Positions 1 through 5,918 of a stretch of DNA of 8,150 nucleotides are shown here, one piece after another; position 1 is the stretch's first letter, and each line of letters opens with the position of its first letter. Source of the stretch: Hyphomonadaceae bacterium UBA2389 (lineage in GTDB: Bacteria; Pseudomonadota; Alphaproteobacteria; Caulobacterales; Aquidulcibacteraceae); assembly GCA_002343395.1 (NCBI GenBank), contig DDSN01000142.1, positions 14,733-22,882 on the forward strand, read 5' to 3'. The notes beneath the pieces were generated by a model. That model searched no databases, was not told the DNA's origin, and was given only the letters and a program-made list of their open reading frames with translations. The translations under genes and the position numbers were made by a program.

Positions 1-818
1 CCGCCATGACCACGGCGGTCCAGATCGGCGCGCAAATCGCGGGCATTCTCGTGGCGCGCTCGGCTGGAACCGCGCCGGCGCCCTACATTGCCCTGCAAGC
101 GCTCGTTCTCACATTGGGCGCACTGGTATCGTTGGGACTGAAGGCGCCCAAGCCCACCGGGCACGAACGAACGCTGGAGGGCGCGTTCCGCGACATCCGC
201 GAAGGAGTCGTCTATTGCTTCAAAAACCCTGTCATGGCGCCGATGCTCATCTCGGCGGCGTATGTCGGCGTTTTCATCATCGGTTCATTTCAGGTCCTGT
301 TCCCCCTGATCATCCGCGACGCCTATGGCGGGAGCGATCAAATCCAGGCGGGCAGGCTCGGCGCCTTGTTCGCGACATTCTGGGGCGCGTCTTTTGTTTC
401 AGCTGTAATTTTGAGCCGCGCGAAACCGCTGCGTTATCCGGGACGCGCGCTCATTGTGTCTCATCTAATCGGGGCTGTGGTGTTGTTTTCCTTCGCGTTC
501 CACAAACCGTTCCTGGCGTTCGCGAGCTTGGTCGCGATCTGGGGACTCGCAGCGGGCGTCGCTATCTCGCAGAGCCGCACCATCACGCAAGGCGCGGCTG
601 AGCCGCGCTATCTGGGGCGCGTTCTCGCCGTTTACTCCATGGGATTCATGGGCGGTGCGCCGCTTGGATCCGCGCTCGTCGGCGTAGCCGCCAGCGCCAT
701 GGGGCCTCGGCTCGCGGCGATCCTTCCCGCCGCGTGCCTGGCCGTGGCGGCGATTGCGCTCGCGACGCTCACGCCGCTATGGCGCCTCGCGCCCGAGGCT
801 CGGTCAGCGCCGAGCTAG
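1..818 (+). CDS. MFS transporter, EntS-like (MFS_3), C-terminal part
   Basis: This is an inner-membrane exporter of the major facilitator superfamily, and only the C-terminal ~270 residues are present. The frame is open to the left edge. The ATG at position 6 lies inside what reads as a mid-protein membrane helix (TTAVQIGAQIAGILVAR), so the true start is outside the window. Several hydrophobic helices follow. They surround a cytoplasmic linker with the segment DIREGVVYCFKNPVMAPML, which resembles the 'G..y....P.l...l' stretch at the start of the second half of MFS_3/EntS-type exporters. A conserved-looking RYLGRVLAVYSMGFMGGAPLGS helix comes near the end. Relatives include EntS (enterobactin export) and drug exporters; the substrate here cannot be read from sequence. 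The stop codon (816-818) overlaps that of the convergent gene at 815-817. The family call is fairly secure, the substrate unknown. Confidence 0.8.
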   Translation, partial: AMTTAVQIGAQIAGILVARSAGTAPAPYIALQALVLTLGALVSLGLKAPKPTGHERTLEGAFRDIREGVVYCFKNPVMAPMLISAAYVGVFIIGSFQVLFPLIIRDAYGGSDQIQAGRLGALFATFWGASFVSAVILSRAKPLRYPGRALIVSHLIGAVVLFSFAFHKPFLAFASLVAIWGLAAGVAISQSRTITQGAAEPRYLGRVLAVYSMGFMGGAPLGSALVGVAASAMGPRLAAILPAACLAVAAIALATLTPLWRLAPEARSAPS

Positions 819-1198
819 TTGCGGCGCGCCGATCCGCCGCGTCGCGCATCATAGTCCGCGACAGCGGCGTTCCATGCGGCGACCACGCTGTTCCGCTCTG
901 TCCCGGCTTGGTTGTACGCCTGCTCCATGGCGTTGAGCTGCGCACGCAGCGATTCAATGTCCGCGTGGCATGCCGAGAGTTTCCGCTCGCGCTGTTGACG
1001 CCACGTCTCGATCGCCTCGCTAGACCGCGTCATCACGCCATGGCTCGCCGTCGTCCCGTTGGGCACGCCGGGAGCGGCTTCGAAAGCCGAACAGTTTCCG
1101 AGCGACTGCGCCGCCGCGGAGTGCGTGACGGCGCCATTCAACAGCGCCGCCACGCCAACCGCGAAAATGACAAGCCCCCGTCTTGACCAAGCAGACAT
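815..1198 (-). CDS. Secreted coiled-coil protein of unknown function, paralog 2
   Basis: I do not recognise the family. The 127-residue product starts with a basic stretch (SAWSRRG), then a hydrophobic helix and SAAAQ, a plausible Sec signal peptide cleaved near residue 30; the mature part is therefore probably periplasmic. It has two cysteines, C36 and C77, and a predicted amphipathic helix from about 64 to 118 containing ESLRAQLNAMEQAYN. It is clearly a paralog of the gene just upstream (1203-1610): aligned without gaps from the first cysteine, roughly 40% of ~86 residues are identical, and both cysteines coincide. It starts 4 nt after that gene's stop and has no good Shine-Dalgarno sequence of its own, so it is probably translated by coupling. 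A disulfide between the two cysteines is inferred. The last codon overlaps the convergent MFS gene's stop. Confidence 0.75.
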   Translation of the reverse strand: MSAWSRRGLVIFAVGVAALLNGAVTHSAAAQSLGNCSAFEAAPGVPNGTTASHGVMTRSSEAIETWRQQRERKLSACHADIESLRAQLNAMEQAYNQAGTERNSVVAAWNAAVADYDARRGGSARRN

Positions 1199-1202
1199 GG
1201 AA

Positions 1203-1610
1203 CTAATGGTCGGGACGCGTCAAAACCCCGCCGCGCTGCCGGCCGCTACTCGCGCCGCCACGCGCGTTGAACTCTTCCACGTCGGCCTGCCATGCTTCCG
1301 TCACGCGACGCAGTTCTTCGTTGCCTGAATTGTAGCTCGCCTCCAGGCCATTGAGTTGTGCGCGCAGGGCATCGATCTGCGCGCGGCACGTCGTCAGTTG
1401 CGCCAAACGCGCGCTGCCCCAGCTTTGGTAAGTTTCGTTGCCCTGCGTAATTTGGGCGCGCGAGGCAGTGGCGCCGTCTGGCAGAGTCGGCGCCGGAGCA
1501 AGCGCGCCGCATGTTGGAGGCGCCGCAGCGGGGGCGACAGCGTTCGTCTGGGCGACCGCAGGAGCCGCCATCAATGCCGCAGCCATGGCTGCCCCAATTA
1601 GAAGTCTCAT
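1203..1610 (-). CDS. Secreted coiled-coil protein of unknown function, paralog 1
   Basis: This is the first gene of a tandem paralog pair; I do not recognise the family. The 135-residue product has a textbook signal peptide, MRLLIGAAMAAALMAAPAVA followed by Q, with cleavage expected near residue 20. A short Ala/Pro-rich linker follows, then C34, the segment PAPTLPDGATAS, C75, and a long amphipathic helix (about 62-117) containing IDALRAQLNGLEASYN. The tail is Gly/Arg-rich. The cysteine spacing (41 residues) equals that of the downstream paralog. The ATG at 1610 is preceded by GGAGCTGAGAG, an acceptable ribosome-binding site, and a candidate promoter lies at 1657-1685. The tonB terminator separates it from the upstream operon, so it is probably an independent two-gene unit. 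A periplasmic structural, chaperone-like or envelope-binding role is possible, but nothing in the sequence decides this. Confidence 0.78.
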   Translation of the reverse strand: MRLLIGAAMAAALMAAPAVAQTNAVAPAAAPPTCGALAPAPTLPDGATASRAQITQGNETYQSWGSARLAQLTTCRAQIDALRAQLNGLEASYNSGNEELRRVTEAWQADVEEFNARGGASSGRQRGGVLTRPDH

Positions 1611-1656
1611 CTCTCAGCTCCAGGTCGATCTGGTTACGCCCTCGTCCGGGCATTTG

Positions 1657-1685
1657 ATAAGCAAACACGGCCAAAATCAGGACAA
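1657..1685 (-). promoter_or_regulatory. Candidate sigma-70 promoter for the twin secreted-protein genes
   Basis: Read on the - strand, TTGTCC (1685-1680) is followed by a 17-nt spacer and GCTTAT (1662-1657). The GCT at the -10 position resembles the GCTANAWC form described for Caulobacter housekeeping promoters. It lies ~47 nt upstream of the ATG at 1610 and downstream of the tonB terminator. This is a match by eye only. Confidence 0.35.
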
Positions 1686-1710
1686 ACGCCGCCCGCCTAT
1701 TGGCCTAGTC

Positions 1711-1750
1711 CAAAAGCAAGAGGGCCACGACGGGTCACGCCGCGGCCCTC
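1711..1750 (-). terminator. Intrinsic terminator closing the exbB-exbD-exbD-tonB operon
   Basis: On the - strand, 22 nt after the tonB stop, GAGGGCC (1750-1744) pairs with GGCCCTC (1726-1720). Further G-C pairs inside the stem (1742-1741 with 1728-1729, 1739-1738 with 1731-1732) extend the hairpin. It is followed by TTGCTTTT. The interrupted T-tract makes it a moderate rather than ideal terminator, but it sits exactly between two transcription units. Confidence 0.6.
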
Positions 1751-1771
1751 CGCTGAGTCAAGATTCTCGCC

Positions 1772-2362
1772 CTAGCTCAAACGCCAGACGATCGTGCGCC
1801 GAATTCGGCCGCCCGTTGTCGGGCGTCCATCGGCCGTGGTCGCCGCCAAGCGGAAGTGCCGCGCGACACGCAAGGACGCCTCGCCGAAGCCGAAGTTTGG
1901 CGGGTCCTCGGACGTCACCGTGCACGAAATGCGCCCAGACGCGTCGACCAAGCAATCAAGCGTCACGCGCCCTTCCTGCTCGCGCTCTTGCGCGCGCGGC
2001 GGATAATAGCGCGCATAGTCTCGCGCGTCCGGTTGTTCGAGCCAGGTCACGCCGGTCAGCACCGACGGGGTCGGCGGCGCCGGAGGCGGGTCGACGGCCA
2101 CGGGAATGGGCGTGGGCGTCGGCGGCGCGGACAAATCCGGCGGCGGCACGCGCTGCTCAGGCGGCGGAGGCGGCGGAGGCCGATCCGGCGGCGGCGGCGG
2201 TGGCGGAGGCGGCTTTTGCTTCTCCTCGATTTCCACCTTCACAGCGTCCTGGTCTTCGAAGAGGTCGGTGACCGCCTCGAATTTGCCGGTGAACGCCAAG
2301 TACGCGAGCACGCCGCAGATCAGAGCCGCGAGCGATATCGAAATAAGGCGAAGGCCAACCAT
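1772..2362 (-). CDS. tonB: TonB-family energy transducer
   Basis: TonB spans the periplasm and passes the energy gathered by ExbB/ExbD to outer-membrane TonB-dependent receptors. The 196 residues show the classic order: a single N-terminal membrane anchor (about 5-24), a short acidic stretch, a proline-rich periplasmic spacer (about 51-99, with nine and then seven consecutive prolines), and a TonB C-terminal domain (about 107-196). The C-terminal domain is marked by YYPPRAQEREQEGRVTL, VDASGRI and the closing IRRTIVWRL strand. The N-terminal anchor lacks the classical SxxxH arrangement, since no histidine is present there. Two cysteines, C137 and C147, lie on what should be adjacent strands of the C-terminal domain. 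The start overlaps the region of the exbD2 stop (5 nt apart), consistent with operon translation. The family call is secure; which receptors it serves is unknown. Confidence 0.92.
   Translation of the reverse strand: MVGLRLISISLAALICGVLAYLAFTGKFEAVTDLFEDQDAVKVEIEEKQKPPPPPPPPPDRPPPPPPPEQRVPPPDLSAPPTPTPIPVAVDPPPAPPTPSVLTGVTWLEQPDARDYARYYPPRAQEREQEGRVTLDCLVDASGRISCTVTSEDPPNFGFGEASLRVARHFRLAATTADGRPTTGGRIRRTIVWRLS
2159..2212 (-). repeat. Low-complexity CCG/CGG tract encoding the TonB polyproline spacer
   Basis: A near-perfect triplet run encodes nine prolines, Asp-Arg, then seven prolines (residues 51-68 of TonB). Such tracts are prone to slippage, so copy number may vary between strains or be miscounted in assembly. 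Confidence 0.7.
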
Positions 2363-2367
2363 AGCTC

Positions 2368-2838
2368 TTATCCTTCGCTTGCGAGTTCAGCGAAGATCCC
2401 GACTTTCGCGAAACCTTCTTCCTGCAACTGGCTCATGACGTTCACGACATTGCCGTACGCCGTGCTCTGATCCGCGCGCACAAAGAGCCTCGCTTCCGCG
2501 TAGACATCCTCTGTGTTCAGAGCCGGATTATTGCGAATAGCGTGATTGAGCGCGATTTCGCCCAGGTTGCCGCTCTGTACGATTTCTTCGTCGACAAAGA
2601 CTTGGAGGCCCGCCGCCGTTTCGCGCACGCCCACAATCGTCGGGTTGAGCCCTTCGAGCCGGATGGGAACCGGGTTTGGCGGAGGCAAGTCCACCCGAAT
2701 GTCCACCGTCGGGATCGGCGCCGTCACCATGAAGATGATCAGCAACACGAGCAGAATGTCGATGAACGGGATCACGTTCGGATCGGAATTGGGCTCCATG
2801 CCCTTCTTTCCGCCGCCGCTAGAGACCTTCGCACCCAT
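2368..2838 (-). CDS. exbD: ExbD-family proton-channel subunit, second copy
   Basis: ExbD is a single-pass inner-membrane protein that forms, with ExbB, the proton-driven motor energising TonB. The 156-residue product has a short cytoplasmic N-terminus, then DPNVIPFIDILLVLLIIFM. This contains the essential membrane aspartate (D27, equivalent to E. coli ExbD Asp25) in the single membrane helix (about 22-42). A periplasmic domain follows, ending in the family's RADQSTAYGNVVNVMSQLQ segment, where RAD and the tyrosine are typical. The start is supported by GGAGGTAG placed just upstream of the ATG; this SD includes the stop codon of the preceding exbD, 3 nt away, suggesting tight translational coupling. 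It is similar to but clearly diverged from the first copy, so the two ExbDs are not a recent duplication. A TolR role is less likely because TonB follows. Confidence 0.93.
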   Translation of the reverse strand: MGAKVSSGGGKKGMEPNSDPNVIPFIDILLVLLIIFMVTAPIPTVDIRVDLPPPNPVPIRLEGLNPTIVGVRETAAGLQVFVDEEIVQSGNLGEIALNHAIRNNPALNTEDVYAEARLFVRADQSTAYGNVVNVMSQLQEEGFAKVGIFAELASEG

Positions 2839-2841
2839 GGG

Positions 2842-3309
2842 CTACCTCCGGTCTTCGGCGACGAAGCCGATCTTGGTGAAGCCCTTGTCCTGCAAGCGGT
2901 TCATCACCCTAACGACGTTGCGATAGGCGAGGTTTGAATCCGCGCGGATGTAGATGCGCTGATCCAAGATCTCGTCGCGGTCGCCCGCGATTTGGGGCGT
3001 GTTGGTTTGCACCGCCTCGTAGGTTTCCTCGCCGAGATCGGCCATCGAAACCTCATCGTTCATGACGTACACGCGCAAACCGCCGCCATCTTCGTTGACC
3101 GATATCCACGTCGGCCGCGGCGGACGCTTCGAGGGGTCGATCCGGGCCGACGGCATGTCGACCTCGATGTCAACGCTCGAAATCGGCGCGGCGATCATGA
3201 AGATGATCAGCAACACGAGCATCACGTCGATGAAGGGGATCACGTTCGGATCCGCCGTCACCTCCGCGCGGCCGCGTTTGCTGCCGCCGGATGAGACTTT
3301 ACCCGCCAT
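2842..3309 (-). CDS. exbD: ExbD-family proton-channel subunit, first copy
   Basis: This is the first of two ExbD proteins in the operon. The 155 residues contain a basic Ser/Gly-rich N-terminus (KVSSGGSKRGR), a membrane helix with the conserved DPNVIPFIDVMLVLLIIFM and its key aspartate D28, and a periplasmic domain ending in RIYIRADSNLAYRNVVRVMNRLQ. Both copies share the DPNVIPFID block and the RAD-Y-VV-VM-LQ pattern but differ elsewhere in the periplasmic domain, where partner choice is expected to lie. An excellent Shine-Dalgarno sequence, GGAGGTAA (complement of 3314-3321), precedes the ATG, 27 nt after exbB. Comparable two-exbD operons are known in Xanthomonas, where exbD2 has a separate role from exbD1. 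A division of labour here is inference. Confidence 0.93.
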   Translation of the reverse strand: MAGKVSSGGSKRGRAEVTADPNVIPFIDVMLVLLIIFMIAAPISSVDIEVDMPSARIDPSKRPPRPTWISVNEDGGGLRVYVMNDEVSMADLGEETYEAVQTNTPQIAGDRDEILDQRIYIRADSNLAYRNVVRVMNRLQDKGFTKIGFVAEDRR

Positions 3310-3336
3310 CGGGTTACCTCCAATGCTTGGTCAGAC

Positions 3337-4188
3337 TCAACCGGCGCGACGATCCATATCGCGCGAAACGAGCGCGATGAATTCCGCGGCGAAGTCCTCA
3401 AGCTTGTTGGATTGCTTGGAGATTTGCTTGGCGGCGAAGTTGTAGATCAACACCGCCGGAATAGCGGCGACGAGACCCGCAGCCGTCGCCAGAAGCGCGC
3501 CGGCGATACCAGGCGCGACGACCGCGAGCGACGTCGTTTGGCTTTCCGCGATGCCGACGAAGGCGACCATGATGCCCCAAACCGTTCCGAACAGCCCGAT
3601 AAACGGCGCGTTCGCGCCAATCGAGGCGAGGAAGGTCATGCTCGATCCCAGATCGTCGATGTGCTCGTTCTGACGCGTGGTCATGGCGGAGCCGACACGT
3701 TGCATCGTGTGGTCGCGCGCGTCGCGCATCGTGTAGAGACCGAGGTCTTGCGTGCGGCGGACTTCCGCCATGCCCGCATCGAACATCGACTTGATGCCCG
3801 AGGCCGGGAGCTTGCGAACGATCGCTTCGGCTTCTTCCACCGAATTGGCCTTACGGAAGGCGGACAGGAAGTCCTTGGTTTGGCCCGAGGCCTTGCGCAT
3901 CACGTAGATCTTTTCGAAGAGCAGAGCGACGGCGTAGATCGCGCACACGCCCAGGATGATCATGACGCCGAGCTCGACTTCGTTGAGCTTGGTGACGAGA
4001 TCCCAAAGGCTGACCTCATGTTGCCCAGAGGCGGCGGCGGCGGCTTCCGCGCCGCGTTCCTTCGCAGCTTCAAGCTCGCGCGCCGACGGCGTCACGGTGG
4101 TGGCGGCCCCCTGTGTCGTGGTCGCGGTTTGGCCCGCAGGAGCGGCGCCCTGCTGCGCGAACATCAGCAGCGAATTCATCAACGTCAT
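3337..4188 (-). CDS. exbB: ExbB/TolQ-family proton-channel subunit
   Basis: ExbB forms the inner-membrane pentamer around ExbD and couples proton flow to TonB action. From the ATG at 4188 the product is 283 residues. It has an Ala/Thr/Glu-rich N-terminal extension (about 1-68, presumably periplasmic), a first membrane helix (about 72-92), a cytoplasmic loop, and two further helices (about 184-212 and 228-252). The second of these opens with the diagnostic MotA/TolQ/ExbB block FLASIGANAPFIGLFGTVWG. I chose 4188 over the farther upstream in-frame ATG at 4392. AAAAGGG (4201-4195) sits 6 nt before 4188, and the 68 extra residues would be an Arg-rich stretch unlike any ExbB N-terminus. ExbB rather than TolQ is preferred because two exbD genes and tonB follow and no tolA, tolB or pal is seen. 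Confidence 0.92.
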   Translation of the reverse strand: MTLMNSLLMFAQQGAAPAGQTATTTQGAATTVTPSARELEAAKERGAEAAAAASGQHEVSLWDLVTKLNEVELGVMIILGVCAIYAVALLFEKIYVMRKASGQTKDFLSAFRKANSVEEAEAIVRKLPASGIKSMFDAGMAEVRRTQDLGLYTMRDARDHTMQRVGSAMTTRQNEHIDDLGSSMTFLASIGANAPFIGLFGTVWGIMVAFVGIAESQTTSLAVVAPGIAGALLATAAGLVAAIPAVLIYNFAAKQISKQSNKLEDFAAEFIALVSRDMDRRAG

Positions 4189-4393
4189 GTTCTGCCCTTT
4201 TGCCTGCACTCTTTGCTTGAGTTGGTTCTGCCCCGCCTCGTAGCGAGAGCGCGAACGCCCTGGAAGTTCCTGCTTGCGCTGGGCGATTGGAAACCGCGAC
4301 CCCTCCAGGGACCGCACCCGTCTCCTCCCACCAACCCTCCTAGGCGCCGCCTCTTCGCGGTCTTCTTCCTGGGCGGCCGTCCACGCCAACACC

Positions 4394-4422
4394 TAAATTT
4401 TCGGAAACGGTGCTCTTGTCAA
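4394..4422 (-). promoter_or_regulatory. Candidate promoter of the exbB operon
   Basis: On the - strand a perfect TTGACA (4422-4417) is followed, after 17 nt, by the AT-rich hexamer AATTTA (4399-4394), a poor -10 match. Initiation here would give a 5' leader of ~200 nt before the exbB ATG at 4188. The -35 is the only strong element. Confidence 0.35.
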
Positions 4423-4448
4423 CGTCTCCCGCGCAGTGGGCGACAGCC

Positions 4449-4477
4449 TTGAGCCATACGCCCCTCACGGGGCCTAT
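4449..4477 (+). promoter_or_regulatory. Weak candidate promoter for bolA-grxD
   Basis: TTGAGC (4449-4454), a 17-nt spacer and GCCTAT (4472-4477) lie ~120 nt upstream of bolA, back to back with the candidate exbB promoter. The match is weak, and the hairpin at 4460-4473 falls inside it, which could equally make it unusable. Confidence 0.2.
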
Positions 4478-4600
4478 TGCACTGACAGGCGGTCGTCCGG
4501 CAACCAAAACTTTCGTGAACGTCATCCAGAAATGCAGCATAAATCCGGCGGCGACTGCCAATACCGCCATCCCGGCCCCCGAACGCCGCAGGAGATCCCC

Positions 4601-4840
4601 ATGGCCATGAGGGCCGAAGACCTTGAACAGCTCCTGCGTCAGGCGTTCCCAGACGCGGAAATCCGGATCGATGACCTCGCCGGCGATGGTGATCACTACC
4701 GCGCCGTCATCCGGTCCGCGCTGTTCACCGGGAAGAGCCGCGTCGCGCAGCACCAAATGGTTTACGCGGCGCTCAAGGGGCGCATGGGGGGCGAACTCCA
4801 CGCCCTGGCCCTGGACACAGCCCCCAAGCCTCAACCTTGA
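4601..4840 (+). CDS. bolA: BolA-family protein
   Basis: BolA-like proteins bind a [2Fe-2S] cluster jointly with a monothiol glutaredoxin and act in iron signalling or Fe-S cluster transfer. The 79-residue product fits the small family: it opens with an N-terminal helix (RAEDLEQLLRQAFPDAEIRIDDL). It continues with the core GDGDHYRAVIRSALFTGKSRVAQHQMVYAALKGRMGGELHALAL, where the HQMVYAAL-type helix and its histidine are the family signature. I chose the ATG at 4601 because AGGAGA (4590-4595) lies 5 nt upstream; the ATG at 4607 is a possible alternative. The open frame extends upstream to 4436 but that part has no BolA character. The gene lies 45 nt before grxD, the usual partner, so they probably form an operon. 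Subtype (YrbA/IbaG-like rather than classical BolA) is suggested by the short length. Confidence 0.9.
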   Translation: MAMRAEDLEQLLRQAFPDAEIRIDDLAGDGDHYRAVIRSALFTGKSRVAQHQMVYAALKGRMGGELHALALDTAPKPQP

Positions 4841-4885
4841 TGGCGATCCCGCTCCGCCTTACCTGCTCGGGCAAAGAGGAGCCCC

Positions 4886-5209
4886 ATGACTGACGTTCAG
4901 ACAGAGATCGCACGCACCGTCGCCGAACATCCAGTGGTGCTGTTCATGAAGGGAACCGCTGAGCGGCCCATGTGCGGTTTCTCAAACCAAGTGGTTCAAA
5001 TCCTGGATCACCTGGGCGTCGCGTTTCACGATGTGAACGTGCTCGCCGACGAAGCCGTGCGCCAAGGGGTGAAGGAGTACGCGGACTGGCCGACCATCCC
5101 GCAGCTTTACATCAAGGGCGAGTTTGTCGGCGGCTGCGACATTGTCCGCGAGATGTTCCAGAGCGGAGAATTGAAAGCGCTCCTCGCTGAACAGGGGCTC
5201 GCGCCGTAA
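4886..5209 (+). CDS. grxD: Monothiol glutaredoxin, CGFS type
   Basis: This Grx4/GrxD-type glutaredoxin works as a [2Fe-2S] carrier with glutathione, not chiefly as a disulfide reductase. The 107 residues show the full family pattern. VVLFMKGTAERPMCGFSNQV includes the glutathione-contacting lysine and the CGFS active site at 30-33. WPTIPQLYIKGEFVGGCDI follows, with the cis-proline loop at 69-72 and the GGCD turn at 82-85. The length is the normal single-domain form. AAGAGGAG (4874-4881) precedes the ATG at good spacing. Placement directly after bolA is a classic arrangement and supports a BolA-Grx heterocomplex. Together with the nearby TonB system this gives the region an iron-related flavour, though co-regulation is not shown. 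The symbol follows the E. coli name; many annotations call it grxD or 'Grx4 family'. Confidence 0.96.
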   Translation: MTDVQTEIARTVAEHPVVLFMKGTAERPMCGFSNQVVQILDHLGVAFHDVNVLADEAVRQGVKEYADWPTIPQLYIKGEFVGGCDIVREMFQSGELKALLAEQGLAP

Positions 5210-5279
5210 TGTCCGAGGGGCTGACCTTCGCCTGACGCCAACGCTTTCTTGCGGCGCGCGCCTGGCGTAGAGGCGTTCC

Positions 5280-5918
5280 ATGTCATCCGAGAAGCAGCAC
5301 CCATTCCATCCGCTCACATGGCTGCGAAACTCGTTTCTCGCCGGCGTGGCGCTTGTCTTGCCTTTTGTGGTCACGGGATGGGTGATCTGGCTCGTCGTCA
5401 GTTTTGTCGACAACAACGTCGTTCCCTTGATACCGGCGCGGCTTCAGCCGATCGCGGAATCCATACCCGGCGCCGGCGTGTTCATCGCCCTGATCGCGCT
5501 CACAGTCGTCGGCGCCCTCGCCGCCAACCTGATCGGTCGTTGGCTCGTTGAAACCGCCGACAAGGCGATCGCGAGTTTGCCCTTTGTGCGCTCCATCTAC
5601 GGCGGCGCGAAACAGGTCTTCAAGCAGGTCGCTGCGCCGGAACGAACGTCCTTCAAGCAAGCCGTGCTCGTGGAATTTCCACGGCCAGGCGCCTGGGCGA
5701 TCGGCTTTATCACCAACGAAGACACCGCCGAAGTCGCTCACGACACCGGAGAAAACCTCGTCGCGGTGTATGTGCCGCAAGCCCCCATCCCGACGTCGGG
5801 TTTTCTGCTTTATCTGCGCCGAGAAACGCTGAAGCCGCTCGCGCTGAGTTCGGAAGAAGCGCTGAAGCGCGTCATTTCGCTCGGCATCATTCGAGACGAG
5901 AACGCTACGCGATCGTAA
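5280..5918 (+). CDS. DUF502 family membrane protein
   Basis: The family (DUF502, also found in plant LIKE-COV proteins) is an integral membrane family without an assigned biochemical role. The 212 residues show two membrane segments (about 17-43, containing LVLPFVVTGWVIW, and 66-88). Then comes the signature LPFVRSIYGGAKQVFKQV (100-117), with a soluble domain containing AVLVEFPRPGAWAIGFIT, VYVPQAPIPTSGFLLYLRRE, and the terminal SSEEALKRVISLG helix. These match the family from end to end, so the gene looks complete. GAGG (5270-5273) lies 6 nt before the ATG. The 70 nt after grxD carry no convincing terminator, so read-through from bolA-grxD is possible. The 3' end overlaps the convergent PPK2 gene by 14 nt. 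Confidence 0.9.
   Translation: MSSEKQHPFHPLTWLRNSFLAGVALVLPFVVTGWVIWLVVSFVDNNVVPLIPARLQPIAESIPGAGVFIALIALTVVGALAANLIGRWLVETADKAIASLPFVRSIYGGAKQVFKQVAAPERTSFKQAVLVEFPRPGAWAIGFITNEDTAEVAHDTGENLVAVYVPQAPIPTSGFLLYLRRETLKPLALSSEEALKRVISLGIIRDENATRS

Larger units (their letters stand above)
4189..4600. other. Divergent intergenic region between exbB and bolA
   Basis: These 412 bases separate two divergent units and hold no convincing gene. They contain a candidate exbB promoter (4394-4422, - strand) and a weaker bolA promoter (4449-4477, + strand). They also contain a small hairpin GCCCC-TCAC-GGGGC (4460-4473) and an inverted repeat CCCTGGA (4258-4264) / TCCAGGG (4304-4310) that would lie in the ~200-nt exbB leader. 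A 76-codon open frame on the - strand (4570 to 4340) is discussed as a finding. No Fur-like 19-bp inverted repeat is visible. Confidence 0.55.

Noticed and set aside
2137..2215. GGC-rich repeat block as a possible regulatory or CRISPR-like array
   Set aside because: It is fully explained as the codons of the TonB proline-rich spacer; there are no spacers.
1438..2271. Long + strand open frame of 277 codons opposite tonB and the secreted protein
   Set aside because: Low-complexity Arg/Ala-rich translation that crosses a terminator and lies antisense to well-supported genes.
4189..4392. N-terminal extension of ExbB from the ATG at 4392
   Set aside because: The extra 68 residues are Arg-rich with no family resemblance, and a good ribosome-binding site precedes the ATG at 4188.
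3412..4452. + strand open frame of 346 codons opposite exbB
   Set aside because: Shadow frame created by high GC content; His/Arg/Asp-rich with no recognisable motif.
4400..4500. Fur-box-like operator near exbB/bolA
   Set aside because: I searched for the AT-rich 19-bp inverted repeat and saw none.
5235..5268. ACGCCA/TGGCGT inverted repeat between grxD and the DUF502 gene, as a terminator
   Set aside because: Only 6 bp with a 22-nt loop and no T-run on the + strand.
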